From CAVVXX01 sp052389895 (GTDB lineage Bacteria; Pseudomonadota; Alphaproteobacteria; Micropepsales; Micropepsaceae): 51,573 nt of DNA. The position numbers were made by a program, and so were the translations under genes. Below, piece after piece: positions 1 to 8,064 of this stretch. The notes beneath the pieces are model-generated. The model had not been told where the DNA came from, ran no database searches, and saw nothing but the letters and a program-made list of their open reading frames with translations. The stretch spans positions 1 through 51,573 of the forward strand of contig JBQTHM010000025.1 in the NCBI GenBank assembly GCA_052389895.1. Direction: 5' to 3'. The first letter of the stretch is position 1; each line of letters begins with the position of its first letter.

Positions 1-356
1 CTTCAAAAAAAGTTGATAAATACCTTGCCGGAGTCCCGGAGCCGGCCCGCAGCACCCTGAATCGGATTCGCACGGAAATTCGTTTGGCTTTGCCCCCCGG
101 CGCGACTGAAGTGATCAGTTATGGGATGCCTGCGTTCAAGTATAAGCAGATAGTCCTTTGGTTTGCCGCCTTTGCCAACCACTGCAGTTTGTTCCCCACG
201 GCCTTAATTGTGCAAGCGTTTCAGAGCGAACTCAGGGGTTATGAGACCTCGAAAGGGACTATTCGATTCCCCATCTATAAGCCACTGCCGGCCAGACTTG
301 TCAGGAAACTCGTGCACGCACGGTTGGCACAGATCGAATCCAAAAAACCGCACTGA
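1..356 (+). CDS. DUF1801-family protein, 5'-truncated by window edge
   Basis: The reading frame is open from base 3, so the gene begins left of the window. The visible part opens with VDKYLAGVPEPARSTLNRIR and continues through the pattern ISYGMPAFKYK, a small Phe/His-rich middle and a C-terminal IRFPIYKPLPARLVRKLVHA helix. This order (YLA.VPEPAR, then E.ISYGMPAFK, then IRFP...PLP..L) is the usual DUF1801/YdhG-like layout of about 110-130 residues, so only a few N-terminal residues are missing. The internal TTG at 84 lies in the middle of the domain and is not the start. The family's biochemical role is not settled; some members are called frataxin-like iron chaperones. Function is therefore left open. 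Confidence 0.8.
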   Translation, partial: SKKVDKYLAGVPEPARSTLNRIRTEIRLALPPGATEVISYGMPAFKYKQIVLWFAAFANHCSLFPTALIVQAFQSELRGYETSKGTIRFPIYKPLPARLVRKLVHARLAQIESKKPH

Positions 357-384
357 CCTCGCGATTGCGAGGCGCGGCCACCAT

Positions 385-479
385 CAGCTCCGGGCTGAAC
401 CACTTCCTTGCCATGAACAAGCTCCTTTCCAAGCCACATCCTCGCGTTCCGCCCGGACCCAAAAGAGCCCGTCGGGTCA
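385..479 (-). mobile_element. IS3-family end fragment (orfA start plus terminal inverted repeat)
   Basis: Read on the minus strand this piece ends in a degenerate terminal repeat (about 460-479) and then matches the first bases of the orfA of the element at 13197-13998, including the shared stretch that gives CTTGGAAAGGAGCTTG-type sequence upstream of the orfA start. The minus-strand translation MARKWFSPELM parallels MPKKRFSPEQI of that orfA. After about 95 bases the match stops, so only the orfA-side tip survives. It fills much of the gap between the DUF1801 gene and the TonB receptor. Identity is by eye. Confidence 0.6.
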
Positions 480-777
480 GCAATTGATGGTTGAAGAATT
501 GTACCAGAGTGGGCATGGCGGCAACCTCTGGCGAAGCGGCACGCTGGGAAGGGCGCAAAATCACCCGCAGAGACCCAAAAAGAGCCTGGGCGTTGCTCAG
601 GGGTTGCACCAATAATGCGCGGATTTCCCGAGTTTATTGCTGTTTTTTGCCAGCTCTCTCACTTTGACAGAGATTGACACAACTCCTGGCACGATTTTTC
701 ATATTCGTGACGAGGGGATTACCGGCCGCACGGGGGGCCATTTCGCTGCACACAGCGGCAATATCTTGGGGGGTCCA
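480..777. other. Intergenic region, no gene recognised
   Basis: No convincing coding region is seen. A short stretch near 568-585 (acccaaaaagagcctggg) resembles the terminal repeat at 457-475, about 110 bases away, and could be a second decayed IS end, though this is weak. The segment nearest 778 must contain the leader of the TonB receptor gene. Confidence 0.4.
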
Positions 778-3630
778 ATGAGGAATAGCCTGAAAGGTGC
801 GCGCGCACTTTGCGCGCTCATTCTCGCCTCCGGCATCGGTGCGGCAAACGCACAACAGACGGGCGGGGAAACGACTGAAACAGTTGTCGTGACCGGTTCA
901 CGCATTCCGGTGAGCCCGCTGCAGCGCGATCAACCGCTGATCCTGCTCGATGCGGACACGATGTTGAAGACAGGCCTGACCTCCACGGCCGATATTCTCC
1001 AGAGCTTGCCGCTGGCCGGGGGCGGACTCAATGCCAAGTTCAACAACTCCGGCAATTTCGGCAATCCGCCCGATGGCGGTGGCGTGGGCGCTGGTGCTGC
1101 GGAAATCGATCTGCGTTATCTCGGTTCGCGCCGTGTGCTGGTGCTAGTGGATGGTTTGCGCTGGGTTCCCGGTTCATCGGCTTCGGGGGTTCCCGGTTCG
1201 GTCGACCTGAACACTATCCCCCCTGAGATGATTTCGAGGATCGAAGTGCTGCAAGAAGGCGCTTCACCAATCTATGGTTCGGACGCCATCGCAGGCGTGG
1301 TCAACATCATCACCAGGCAACACCAAGAAGGCATGGACGCGTCCGCCGAATGGGGTCAGTATGGCGAAGACGACGGCGATCTAACTCATATCAAAGGCTC
1401 GTGGGGCTCTACCGAGGGTCGCACCTCGATCGTCGTTGGCGCCGGATATTTCAATCAGGATGGCGTCTTTGCCGGCGATCGCGATATTTCGCGCTTCCCC
1501 GCGCCCTATGCGAATTCCTGCCTTGCCGGCGGATGCAGCTCGGGCACGCCGCTGGGGCGATTCGTTATTGTTGACCCAATTAACGGCTTTCAGAGCATCA
1601 CACTGAAGCAGGCTTTCCCACCGGGGGTTGTGCCATTCTATGACTCAAGCGACCCGACCGGCCCGAACAGCGATTTCAAGAGTTTTACTACACTCGATCG
1701 TTTCAATTTCCAGCCCTTCAACTTCGTGGTCACGCCGTCGGAGCGCGTCAGCATGTTCGGCCAGGTGCGGCATGAACTCACCGACTGGCTGTATGTGCGC
1801 TTGCGCACGAGCTATGTAAATCGCAAGTCGGTGAACCAAGCGGCGCCGCTGCCGCTGTTCGTCGGGCCCGATGCAGGCAATGGCAATTTGCTCGATACGG
1901 TCGTGATCGATGTTACAAATCCATTCAACCCGTTCGGCTTCACCCTGGGACCCGGGTCTCTAGTATTCGTTGGCCGCCGCTTGGTCGAGAACGGCCCTCG
2001 CCACTACGAGCAGGACGTCCACACCTGGAACATCACTGGCACGATAGGCGGCGAATTAGACGTCGGCGATCGTACCTGGCTCTGGGATGTCAACGCGGTC
2101 TGGTCACGTAACCATGCCAGTCAAATCTTCACGGGCAATGTGAACGCCGCGAACGTAGCGCAGGCTCTGGGCCCGGTTGCACTCTGCACGGGCGCTTGCG
2201 TTCCGCTGAATCTCTTCGGTGGCGCGGGATCCATCACGGACGAGATGCTGGACTTCATCGCTTTCACCCAACAGGATTCCTCGGAACAGACACTGCGTGA
2301 TTACACGGCCAACCTGGCGGGCGATTTGTTCGACCTGCCGGCCGGACCGGTGGGATTTGCGGTAGGTTACGAGCACCGCGAGAACGAAGGCTTCTTCGAG
2401 CCTGACCCGATTGTGGCGGCGGGGCTTTCGTCAGACATCCCGGCAAAGCCGGCCAGCGGCTCCATCGACGTGGATGAGTTCTACGCCGAGCTCAAAGTGC
2501 CGCTCCTTGCCGATCAGCCCTTCTTCCATAAATTGGATGTCACGGTCGCGGGCCGCTGGTTCGATTATTCGACCTCCGGCTGGGATTCGACTTACAAAGT
2601 CGGTGGGTTGTGGCGCCCTGTTGAGGAAGTCTTGTTGCGCGGATCGTGGGGCCAAGCATTCCGTGCTCCTTCTATCGGTGAATTGTTCGGCACGGCCTCG
2701 CGCTTCGACCAGGAAGTGACTGACCCGTGCTCCGATATGCTGGGGCTAAGTGGTGGCCCGGTGGCGCCTCCGAATGTCCAGGCCAACTGCATCGCCAACG
2801 GTGTGCCAGCAGACGGCAGCTATGTTCAGCTCAATCCGCAGTTGCCGGTGTTCACCAGCGGAAACCCCAGCCTCGTGCCCGAGACCAGCGAAGCCTGGAC
2901 ATTCGGTGCGGTTTGGGAACCGAGTTTTATGAAAAACGCTGACTGGGCCAGCGGCGGGTCGATCGAGGTCGTCTATACCGACCTCGAACTCGACGGCGCG
3001 ATCCAGGCGCAGAACGCGGCTTCGCTGCTGGAGCGCTGCGCTCAAACAGGCGATCCGCTTTCTTGTTCTACCATCACCCGTACCTCGTCGGGCGCGGTTT
3101 CCGGCATCTCGAATCCGCTCACCAATATCGGCGGCATTAAGACCGAGGCCATCGACGTGAATCTCCTCTACTATTCGCCTGAATGGTCGTTAGGTCAGTT
3201 TGCCGCGCGCTGGTACACCACCTTCCTGCTCAACTTCGACGAAATCGTGCCGATTAGCGATGGCTTTACTACGATCTCACGCGAAGGAACAGAAAGAGGG
3301 AGCCCGGACCAGGCTTGGCCAAGGGTAAAGTCTAACTTCGCTCTTGACTGGGATTTGGAAAACTGGGGGGCGACCATCGGCGTGCGTTATATCTCCAGCG
3401 TGAAGGAGTCTCAGGTTTCTAATACGCTGGACGAAACGACTTACGTCGATGCGCAGCTGCGCTGGACGCCGCCTGTATACGAAGACCGTTTCCTGCTTGC
3501 GATTGGCGTAACCAACGCCTTCGACGAGGATCCCCCTGGCTGTATTAGTTGCGGCCTGAACAACTTCGATCCCAACGCTTATGATCCGCCGGGCCGCTTC
3601 TTCTACGTTCGGCTCAACTACAAGGAATAG
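778..3630 (+). CDS. TonB-dependent outer-membrane receptor
   Basis: This 950-residue protein has a Sec signal peptide (residues 1-25, ending ANA before QQ), the N-terminal ETVVVTGSRIP segment typical of proteobacterial TonB receptors, a plug domain (about 45-190, with RRVLVLVDGLRWVP, IEVLQEGASPIYGSDAIAGV and VNIITR), and a long beta-barrel whose end carries LAIGVTNAFDEDPP and RFFYVRLNYKE. It would import a bulky substrate across the outer membrane using TonB/ExbBD energy; the substrate cannot be told. The frame is open from 637, but the ATG at 778 is chosen because it is preceded by a G-rich ribosome site and directly begins the signal peptide. Loop cysteine pairs (CLAGGC, CTGAC, CISCG) are visible. 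No partner transporter is adjacent. Confidence 0.93.
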   Translation: MRNSLKGARALCALILASGIGAANAQQTGGETTETVVVTGSRIPVSPLQRDQPLILLDADTMLKTGLTSTADILQSLPLAGGGLNAKFNNSGNFGNPPDGGGVGAGAAEIDLRYLGSRRVLVLVDGLRWVPGSSASGVPGSVDLNTIPPEMISRIEVLQEGASPIYGSDAIAGVVNIITRQHQEGMDASAEWGQYGEDDGDLTHIKGSWGSTEGRTSIVVGAGYFNQDGVFAGDRDISRFPAPYANSCLAGGCSSGTPLGRFVIVDPINGFQSITLKQAFPPGVVPFYDSSDPTGPNSDFKSFTTLDRFNFQPFNFVVTPSERVSMFGQVRHELTDWLYVRLRTSYVNRKSVNQAAPLPLFVGPDAGNGNLLDTVVIDVTNPFNPFGFTLGPGSLVFVGRRLVENGPRHYEQDVHTWNITGTIGGELDVGDRTWLWDVNAVWSRNHASQIFTGNVNAANVAQALGPVALCTGACVPLNLFGGAGSITDEMLDFIAFTQQDSSEQTLRDYTANLAGDLFDLPAGPVGFAVGYEHRENEGFFEPDPIVAAGLSSDIPAKPASGSIDVDEFYAELKVPLLADQPFFHKLDVTVAGRWFDYSTSGWDSTYKVGGLWRPVEEVLLRGSWGQAFRAPSIGELFGTASRFDQEVTDPCSDMLGLSGGPVAPPNVQANCIANGVPADGSYVQLNPQLPVFTSGNPSLVPETSEAWTFGAVWEPSFMKNADWASGGSIEVVYTDLELDGAIQAQNAASLLERCAQTGDPLSCSTITRTSSGAVSGISNPLTNIGGIKTEAIDVNLLYYSPEWSLGQFAARWYTTFLLNFDEIVPISDGFTTISREGTERGSPDQAWPRVKSNFALDWDLENWGATIGVRYISSVKESQVSNTLDETTYVDAQLRWTPPVYEDRFLLAIGVTNAFDEDPPGCISCGLNNFDPNAYDPPGRFFYVRLNYKE

Positions 3631-3918
3631 AGCGGTACGGCGTCAGTGGTTTCGGCCGCTGGGACTTGCGTCGCGGGGTAATCCGCCGCTAGTCGGGAAC
3701 TGCCGTTTTCGCGCCTTCCGACTGAGACGCGGAATTTCTGCTGACACGTGAATATTTACGACCAAGGTAAAACCTGCAGACCGTCTGGCGCCGTCACAAC
3801 GTCGCCAGTTAACGAAACTCCAACATGGCCAACATGCGTTTTGGTACCAATGCTGTGACTTTGCATCTAGCCCTAATTTCCGATTATCATACATTTCTAG
3901 AAGGAAAACCCTGACAGC

Positions 3919-4278
3919 ATGATGCGGACCGCAATCATCAGCGCCCTTGTTCTCATTTTGAGTCTGCCTGAGGTCTGGGGAGCGGAAAATGAGCAGCGCG
4001 GAGCTGACGGCTGCCTATACACGAATCTTATTGATTACACGGAAGTTCCAAATGAAAACACCATTGTGTTCCATATGCGAGATGGCTCGAGCTGGACCAG
4101 CACCTTGCCGAGAAGATGTCCTGGATTGCGCTTCTACGGATTCAGCTATGTACTGCGAGGTACGAACCAAATCTGTGCGAACTTCGACTCTGTGCGCGTC
4201 CTAAAAACAGGGAGCGTCTGCCAGTTTGGCCCATTTGTGTTCACAAAAGACTCCGCGCCCCCGGCTAAGACGAGGTGA
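3919..4278 (+). CDS. Small secreted cysteine-containing protein (DUF6491-like)
   Basis: A 119-residue product with a clear signal peptide (residues 1-21, VWGA cleavage region) and a mature part holding CLYTNLIDYT, RDGSSW, RRCPGLRFYGFSYVLRG, ICANFDSVRV and CQFGPFVF. The spacing of an early Cys, a CPGLR-like segment and a final C.. PF resembles small periplasmic DUF6491-type proteins of alphaproteobacteria, but the assignment is by pattern only. Four mature cysteines suggest disulfides. A purine-rich AAGGAAA lies about 12 bases before the ATG. It follows a 288-base gap after the TonB receptor in which no gene was seen, so it is probably transcribed separately. Confidence 0.6.
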   Translation: MMRTAIISALVLILSLPEVWGAENEQRGADGCLYTNLIDYTEVPNENTIVFHMRDGSSWTSTLPRRCPGLRFYGFSYVLRGTNQICANFDSVRVLKTGSVCQFGPFVFTKDSAPPAKTR

Positions 4279-4370
4279 TCGGCCTGGGCGATCAGTGGAG
4301 CGCGTCCAAACTTCGGTATCTGCATCGTTCATATCCAGGACGGCTGTATGATGGCCGAGCGGAGGGCAAA

Positions 4371-4580
4371 ATGAAGCTCAGCCGCAAGACAGTTTTATAG
4401 GGCGCGGCTTTACTGGCCGCAGTGGCCGCTCTAGCCGTTGCATGGCTTGGCAATCAATTCCGCACGAATAAGAGCGAACAAATCACAGTCCGATGGAGAG
4501 GCGAGCCGGTTTTTATTAAGCGCGATCTGGGTTCAGATTACGACACTACCCACTGTTGGCCGACCTTCGCCGATATCTAG
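4371..4580 (+). pseudogene. Remnant of a Rieske iron-sulfur protein gene (petA N-terminus)
   Basis: From the ATG at 4371 one frame reads MKLSRKTVL, a TAG stop, then GAALLAAVAALAVAWLGNQF, and later QITVRWRGEPVFIKR before a second stop. In bacterial cytochrome bc1 Rieske proteins an N-terminal membrane anchor is followed by a very similar T.V.WRGKPVFI.R segment, so this is read as the decayed front of petA. The cluster-binding CTHLGC and CPCHGS boxes are absent. A GGAGGG-like site precedes the ATG. The early stop, loss of the catalytic domain and adjacency to an IS remnant all mark it as dead. The assignment rests on one 12-15 residue motif plus the anchor, so it is probable rather than certain. 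No gene is seen in 4581-4804. Confidence 0.5.
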
Positions 4581-4804
4581 AACAGCGTGCCACGTCGTCG
4601 CTGCCGCCGAACAGCCTACTTCTGAACCCGTTTTGTATAGACGCAAGTATATTGAAACTGAACGCCTCCACGTGTCTTGAGCGGCTTCTCTTCCGTCGTT
4701 TTGGCGGAGTAACATTCCATTGGCGGACAGCTGATGTCGGCACCACAAATTAGGACGCTTTTGAAAGTAGTTTCCTCTATGCTAAACCCTCGGCGACAAG
4801 CCAG

Positions 4805-5276
4805 TGACGTGATGGATTTTCTGTACCAGCGGGATAGAGAGTCTAGTTCATAAGCACAGCCCCATCCAGATGGATTGCGAAGGGATTGATTGTCTGCGGT
4901 GCTGGCAGGCGATAGCCCAGCGATGAGTGCGGCCGGACGGTGTTGTAGTGCTTGCGCCATTGTTCGATGATCACCTGCGCTTCCTTGAGGCTGTAGAAGA
5001 TCTCACCGTTCAGCAGCTCATCCCTGAGCTTGCCGTTGAACGATTCGTTGTAGCCGTTCTCCCAAGGGCTGCCTGGCTCGATGTAGAGGATTTTGGCCCC
5101 AATACTGGCTAGCCAACTGCGAACAATCCTAGACGTCATCTCCGGGCCATTATCTGAGCGGACGTGCTCAGGAACACCGTGCACGATCATGGCTTCGGCC
5201 ATTGCCTCGATGACGCCCATGCTGTTGATGCGGCGCGCCACCCGGATCGCCAGACATTCGCGGGTGAATTCATCGG
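4805..5276 (-). mobile_element. Truncated IS3-family element (orfB-end half)
   Basis: The segment from the imperfect terminal repeat near 4805 (TGACGTGATGG...) to about 5276 is closely similar, base by base, to the corresponding part of the element at 13197-13998 (for example the shared run around 4930-5040 and 13330-13445). The match stops at about 5276, where the next sequence belongs to the leader of the gene at 5350. Only the distal orfB half is left; orfA and the other terminus are missing, so it cannot move by itself. Confidence 0.75.
4843..5276 (-). pseudogene. IS3-family transposase OrfB, C-terminal fragment
   Basis: Reading on the minus strand from about 5276 gives DEFTRECLAIRVARRI, then VPEHVRSDNGPEMTS, PGSPWENGYNESFNGKLRDE and the conserved tail HYNTVRPHSSLGYRLPAP. 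These are the second and third parts of the DDE integrase core: the second Asp (SDNGPE) and the Glu (NESFNG) are present, while the first Asp and the whole N-terminal half are gone. The open frame extends upstream to 5439, but those residues belong to unrelated flanking DNA. It is about 145 residues against roughly 280 for a full OrfB, so it is inactive. Confidence 0.85.
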
Positions 5277-5349
5277 AATAAATTGGGACGTTCTCGGTCC
5301 CTGCAAGCTTTGGTACTCTCAGGGGGCAACCCAGAGCTAGGGGGAAGCG

Positions 5350-6021
5350 ATGAAACACATCACACCGGTTGCTGTTTTTCTGGTCAGCCTCTGCGCTTAC
5401 GTAGGGCCGCAGGCCCACGGGCAATTTTCGAACGAGCACAAGCAGGGTTTGGGCGCCCAGATGAAGGCCAACATCCCGTCCGCATCACTTCCCAATTTGC
5501 CGCCTGCTCTTGAGAAAGTGCGCAAAGCCTTGGACAAGTATCAAGACCCCGTTGTGGCCGTCCGCGACGGCTATTGGTCAACCCTTGGCTGCGTTTCCTT
5601 TCCCCATGGCGGAAGCCCGGGTCACGCGCCTTATCTTCCAGGAACGATGGGCATCCATTTCCTAAATGGTCAGCTTATCGGACAACAGCTCGACCCTCTC
5701 CGCCCTCAAGCTCTTCTTTACGAGCCGGTCGGCGACCGCCTTCGCCTCGTGGGAGCGGAATGGTTTGTTCCGCTAGCGAGCACAAAGGAGCGTCCGCAAC
5801 TCTTCGGGCAATCGTTCTGGGGACCGATGGAAGGGCATTACCCGCTTCAGCCAGTTGCGCTCCACCACTTCGATCTGCACGTCTGGCTTTGGAAGCACAA
5901 CCCAAATGGATTGTTTAGTGCAACCAATCCTGACGTGAAGTGTCCGCCTGGACGAAGTTCCTTTGTAATGGAGGCGCCGAAGCTCGTACCTCTACCGAAA
6001 ACGACGACTAAGGGTCGATAA
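5350..6021 (+). CDS. Conserved secreted protein of unknown function
   Basis: The 223-residue protein begins with a signal peptide (about residues 1-24, cleaved near AHG|QFS). The mature part contains YWSTLGCVSFPHGG, PGTMGIHFLNGQLIGQQLD, LRPQALLYEPVGDRLRLVGA, EWFVPLA, GPMEGHYPLQP and LHHFDLHVWLWKHNPNGLF, ending with NPDVKCP. The dense run of aromatic and His residues suggests a compact extracytoplasmic fold, and two Cys may pair. I recognise it as a conserved proteobacterial secreted family but know no function. The start is supported by AGGGGGAAG just upstream. It stands alone, between an IS fragment and a region of small repeats. Confidence 0.75.
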   Translation: MKHITPVAVFLVSLCAYVGPQAHGQFSNEHKQGLGAQMKANIPSASLPNLPPALEKVRKALDKYQDPVVAVRDGYWSTLGCVSFPHGGSPGHAPYLPGTMGIHFLNGQLIGQQLDPLRPQALLYEPVGDRLRLVGAEWFVPLASTKERPQLFGQSFWGPMEGHYPLQPVALHHFDLHVWLWKHNPNGLFSATNPDVKCPPGRSSFVMEAPKLVPLPKTTTKGR

Positions 6022-6175
6022 TGGTCTCCAGTCTCGGCAGGTGAACGTTCGTCGAATGGCAGTTCGATGCCGGAAGCGGGGCCGTCCACTCCATCAGGTC
6101 AGGGCGGTGGCCGGCAGCAAGCCCGCCTGAAAGTATTTTTGAGCGCACTCTGAGCTGGTAATATCTAAAAAGTCC

Positions 6176-6215
6176 CTGTGCTGCGTTAAGCCAATCTGTG
6201 CCGCGTTAAACCAAA
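6176..6215. repeat. Tandem pair of imperfect 20-bp repeats upstream of the ACT gene
   Basis: Two adjacent copies of the unit ctgtgYtgcgttaaRccaa-type (6176-6195 and 6196-6215) agree at about 17 of 20 positions. They lie 26-65 bases before the ATG of the ACT-domain gene, where a regulator binding in tandem could act. No palindromy inside each unit was noted, so a direct-repeat operator is only one reading. Confidence 0.5.
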
Positions 6216-6240
6216 AAGATGGAAGGTGCAGGAGGTGGCC

Positions 6241-6624
6241 ATGCCAACCGAAATTATCGTCCCCGTGGAAAACAAACCAGGCACTTTGGCAAGAGTGGCC
6301 GAGGTTTTAGGCGCGGCTGGCGTCAATCTTCATGGCATCTCTTATGCCATGGGTGCGCGTGGCGCCGTGCGGGTAATAACCGACAATACCGAGGAGGCGC
6401 TCGCGGCCTTGAAACGAGCCAAGCTTAAAGTCAAAGCGGTGAAGGAGGTCCTCGAGCTTTCGCTGCCCGACAGACCAGGAACGCTGGGCGAAGCAGCACG
6501 TAAGCTCGCCAAGGGCCGGGTGAATATTGAAGCGTTCTACGTCATCGGCGCAAATTCCGACGGCTTTCGTTGTGTCTTCGCCGTTGATAAGCTCGACAAG
6601 GCGAGAGCAATCCTTGGCGGCTGA
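6241..6624 (+). CDS. Tandem ACT-domain protein
   Basis: A 127-residue protein made of two ACT-like units. The first (residues 1-65) opens PTEIIVPVENKPGTLARVAE followed by LGAAGVNLHGISYA and ends with alternating Ala/Lys helix; the second (68-127) opens LELSLPDRPGTLGEAARKL with GRVNIEAFYVIG. The repeated beta-strand then PGTL-helix then G(V/R)NI/LxG pattern is the ACT signature for binding small ligands, often amino acids. There is no attached enzyme, so it is likely a stand-alone ligand sensor or regulatory subunit. The ATG at 6241 is preferred over GTG at 6226 because GGAGGT ends four bases before it. The ligand is unknown. Confidence 0.85.
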   Translation: MPTEIIVPVENKPGTLARVAEVLGAAGVNLHGISYAMGARGAVRVITDNTEEALAALKRAKLKVKAVKEVLELSLPDRPGTLGEAARKLAKGRVNIEAFYVIGANSDGFRCVFAVDKLDKARAILGG

Positions 6625-6721
6625 CAGTAGCCACGGTCTCGTTCATGCCTGGTTCAACAAAGCGAAGGAATAATTGTCCCAATGAAGGAGGGGCGCATCA
6701 TATTGGGGAGCTGGTAATTCC

Positions 6722-7393
6722 ATGAGATCGGCGATCTTGACGGCATTAGGCGCGACCCTGCTGTGTGCAGTCGCGTTGGCGTCCGCATCGTGGGCGTTCG
6801 CGGCCGAGTCACGGCGTTACATTGATAAGCGTCACTACGCCCCCATCGATTGCCCGGGCCACGCCGACTACGTGAAGAACATAGTAACGGGGGCATCCCA
6901 GACGGACCGCGCCATTCTGGTCATACCTGCCGCCGATGCGCCCTTGCCGCAGACGCGTGAACACACTCTGCTCGCCCGTCAGGTGGAGGCGCCCGCGATT
7001 ATCGTGTACGTCAACAGGAGGGACATGGTGGATGATCCCGAGCTTCTGGCACTCGTCGAACTCGAAGTGCGCGAGCTGCTCTCTTCCTGTCAGTTTCCTG
7101 CGGACAAGACTCCAGTAATCCGCGGTTCGGTGCTGTATGCGCCAGACGCTAAGCATCCCGAAATCCGCAAAGAATTCACGCTGCGCCTGAAGAACGCGGT
7201 GGACGACTATATTCCCGAGCCCAAGCGGCCAAAGGACGAACCCTTCCTTATGCCCATCGAGGATGTGTTCTCGATCTCCGGCCGGGGAACGGTTGCCACC
7301 CAGCGAAGCGAGCAGAAGCCGCCTACTCCATCAGAAAACAAGCGTTCAAAGGCGGACACATCATCGCATCAATCGTCCACTTCACCGCCATGA
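6722..7393 (+). CDS. Exported protein derived from the EF-Tu GTPase domain
   Basis: The 223-residue product starts with a typical Sec signal peptide (residues 1-28, ending AFAA) and then, from about residue 38, is plainly EF-Tu: HYAPIDCPGHADYVKN, PQTREHTLLARQV, VDDPELLALVELEVRELL, YIPEPKRPKDEPFLMPIEDV and FSISGRGTV. It corresponds to roughly residues 75-230 of E. coli EF-Tu, so the P-loop and switch I are missing. The G3 box DCPGH (43-47) is intact, but the G4 box NKxD is NRRD (98-101) and G5 has GSV for GSA, so normal GTP binding is not expected. The tail is Ser/Pro/Lys-rich. No frameshifts or stops occur, which argues that the frame is maintained. Whether it is functional is unknown. Confidence 0.85.
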   Translation: MRSAILTALGATLLCAVALASASWAFAAESRRYIDKRHYAPIDCPGHADYVKNIVTGASQTDRAILVIPAADAPLPQTREHTLLARQVEAPAIIVYVNRRDMVDDPELLALVELEVRELLSSCQFPADKTPVIRGSVLYAPDAKHPEIRKEFTLRLKNAVDDYIPEPKRPKDEPFLMPIEDVFSISGRGTVATQRSEQKPPTPSENKRSKADTSSHQSSTSPP

Positions 7394-7405
7394 CGCGCCG
7401 GAGTT

Positions 7406-7506
7406 TGACCTGACCGGGCTTTTTTGGACCAAGCGGATAGACAGAACGAGGCTTGGAAAGGAGCTTGGTCACATCAAGGAAGCGATTCAGCCCGGAGCAG
7501 ATTCGA
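7406..7506 (+). mobile_element. IS3-family end fragment (terminal repeat and orfA leader)
   Basis: Starting at 7406 the sequence TGACCTGACCGGGCTTTTTT is a well-kept terminal repeat, followed by a leader matching the reverse complement of 13920-13990 (including GGCTTGGAAAGGAGCTTGGT) and then a degenerate copy of the first 30 or so bases of orfA, in which the ATG is destroyed. Beyond about 7506 no similarity is seen. It begins only 12 bases after the stop of the EF-Tu-derived gene. Confidence 0.75.
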
Positions 7507-7579
7507 TGCACACGAACTGTACCGGGCCGCACACGCCACCGGCCTTCGTCGCTAGCCTCGCAAAACTCACCATTGACAA

Positions 7580-7606
7580 TTAGCTCAAGATATTAGCTCA
7601 AGATAT
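7580..7606. repeat. Two tandem 13-bp repeats
   Basis: The unit ttagctcaagata occurs twice in a row with a 13-base period. It lies in non-coding DNA between an IS fragment and the next gene. It looks like a slippage product; no function can be assigned. Confidence 0.6.
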
Positions 7607-8003
7607 TGGCTGCCGTGCCGATGACGGGGAAAGAACCGAGCTGCCTGTAAAGGCAGTCTTGTAGCAGCGAAACGCATTACAAAAGTCTACCTGGCAAAAT
7701 TAGTCATTCTATGAGAACCACTTTTGGGTCGACCAATCGGTAAAAGTAGTTTCGGAGTCATTCGCTGACGGCCTCAGAAAGGTGGGGGGTAGGAGTGGCG
7801 CGCAAGATCAAGAGAACCGCCGCGCCTGATAGATCGGTAGGCCAACTGGCGCGCCGTTGTGGAGTTGTACATGCGGACGCATTTGGCGGCCGCCCTACGG
7901 ATCGCGCCGTACCCATACCGCCACGCTTCCCTATGGGGCCCGCACTATTACTCAATTTCCCATGCGCGTAGAATGGGCTCATCTGGGAGCTAAGGGGGCT
8001 CAC
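7607..8003. other. Intergenic region, leader of the interrupted gene
   Basis: No gene is recognised in this stretch. Its right end carries TAAGGGGGCT, a strong ribosome site placed before the TTG at 8004 that begins the interrupted exported-protein gene. An in-frame ATG at 7962 is a possible alternative start but lacks a comparable ribosome site. Confidence 0.4.
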
Positions 8004-8034
8004 TTGCGCAATCAATGGATCACATACGCAGTAG

Positions 8035-8038
8035 CAAT
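8035..8038. repeat. Target-site duplication, left copy (CAAT)
   Basis: CAAT immediately precedes the terminal repeat of the intact IS and is repeated directly after its other end. A 4-bp duplication matches the habit of the IS407 group of the IS3 family. Confidence 0.85.
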
Positions 8039-8064
8039 TGACCTGCTCCCCAATTTGCCCTCGT

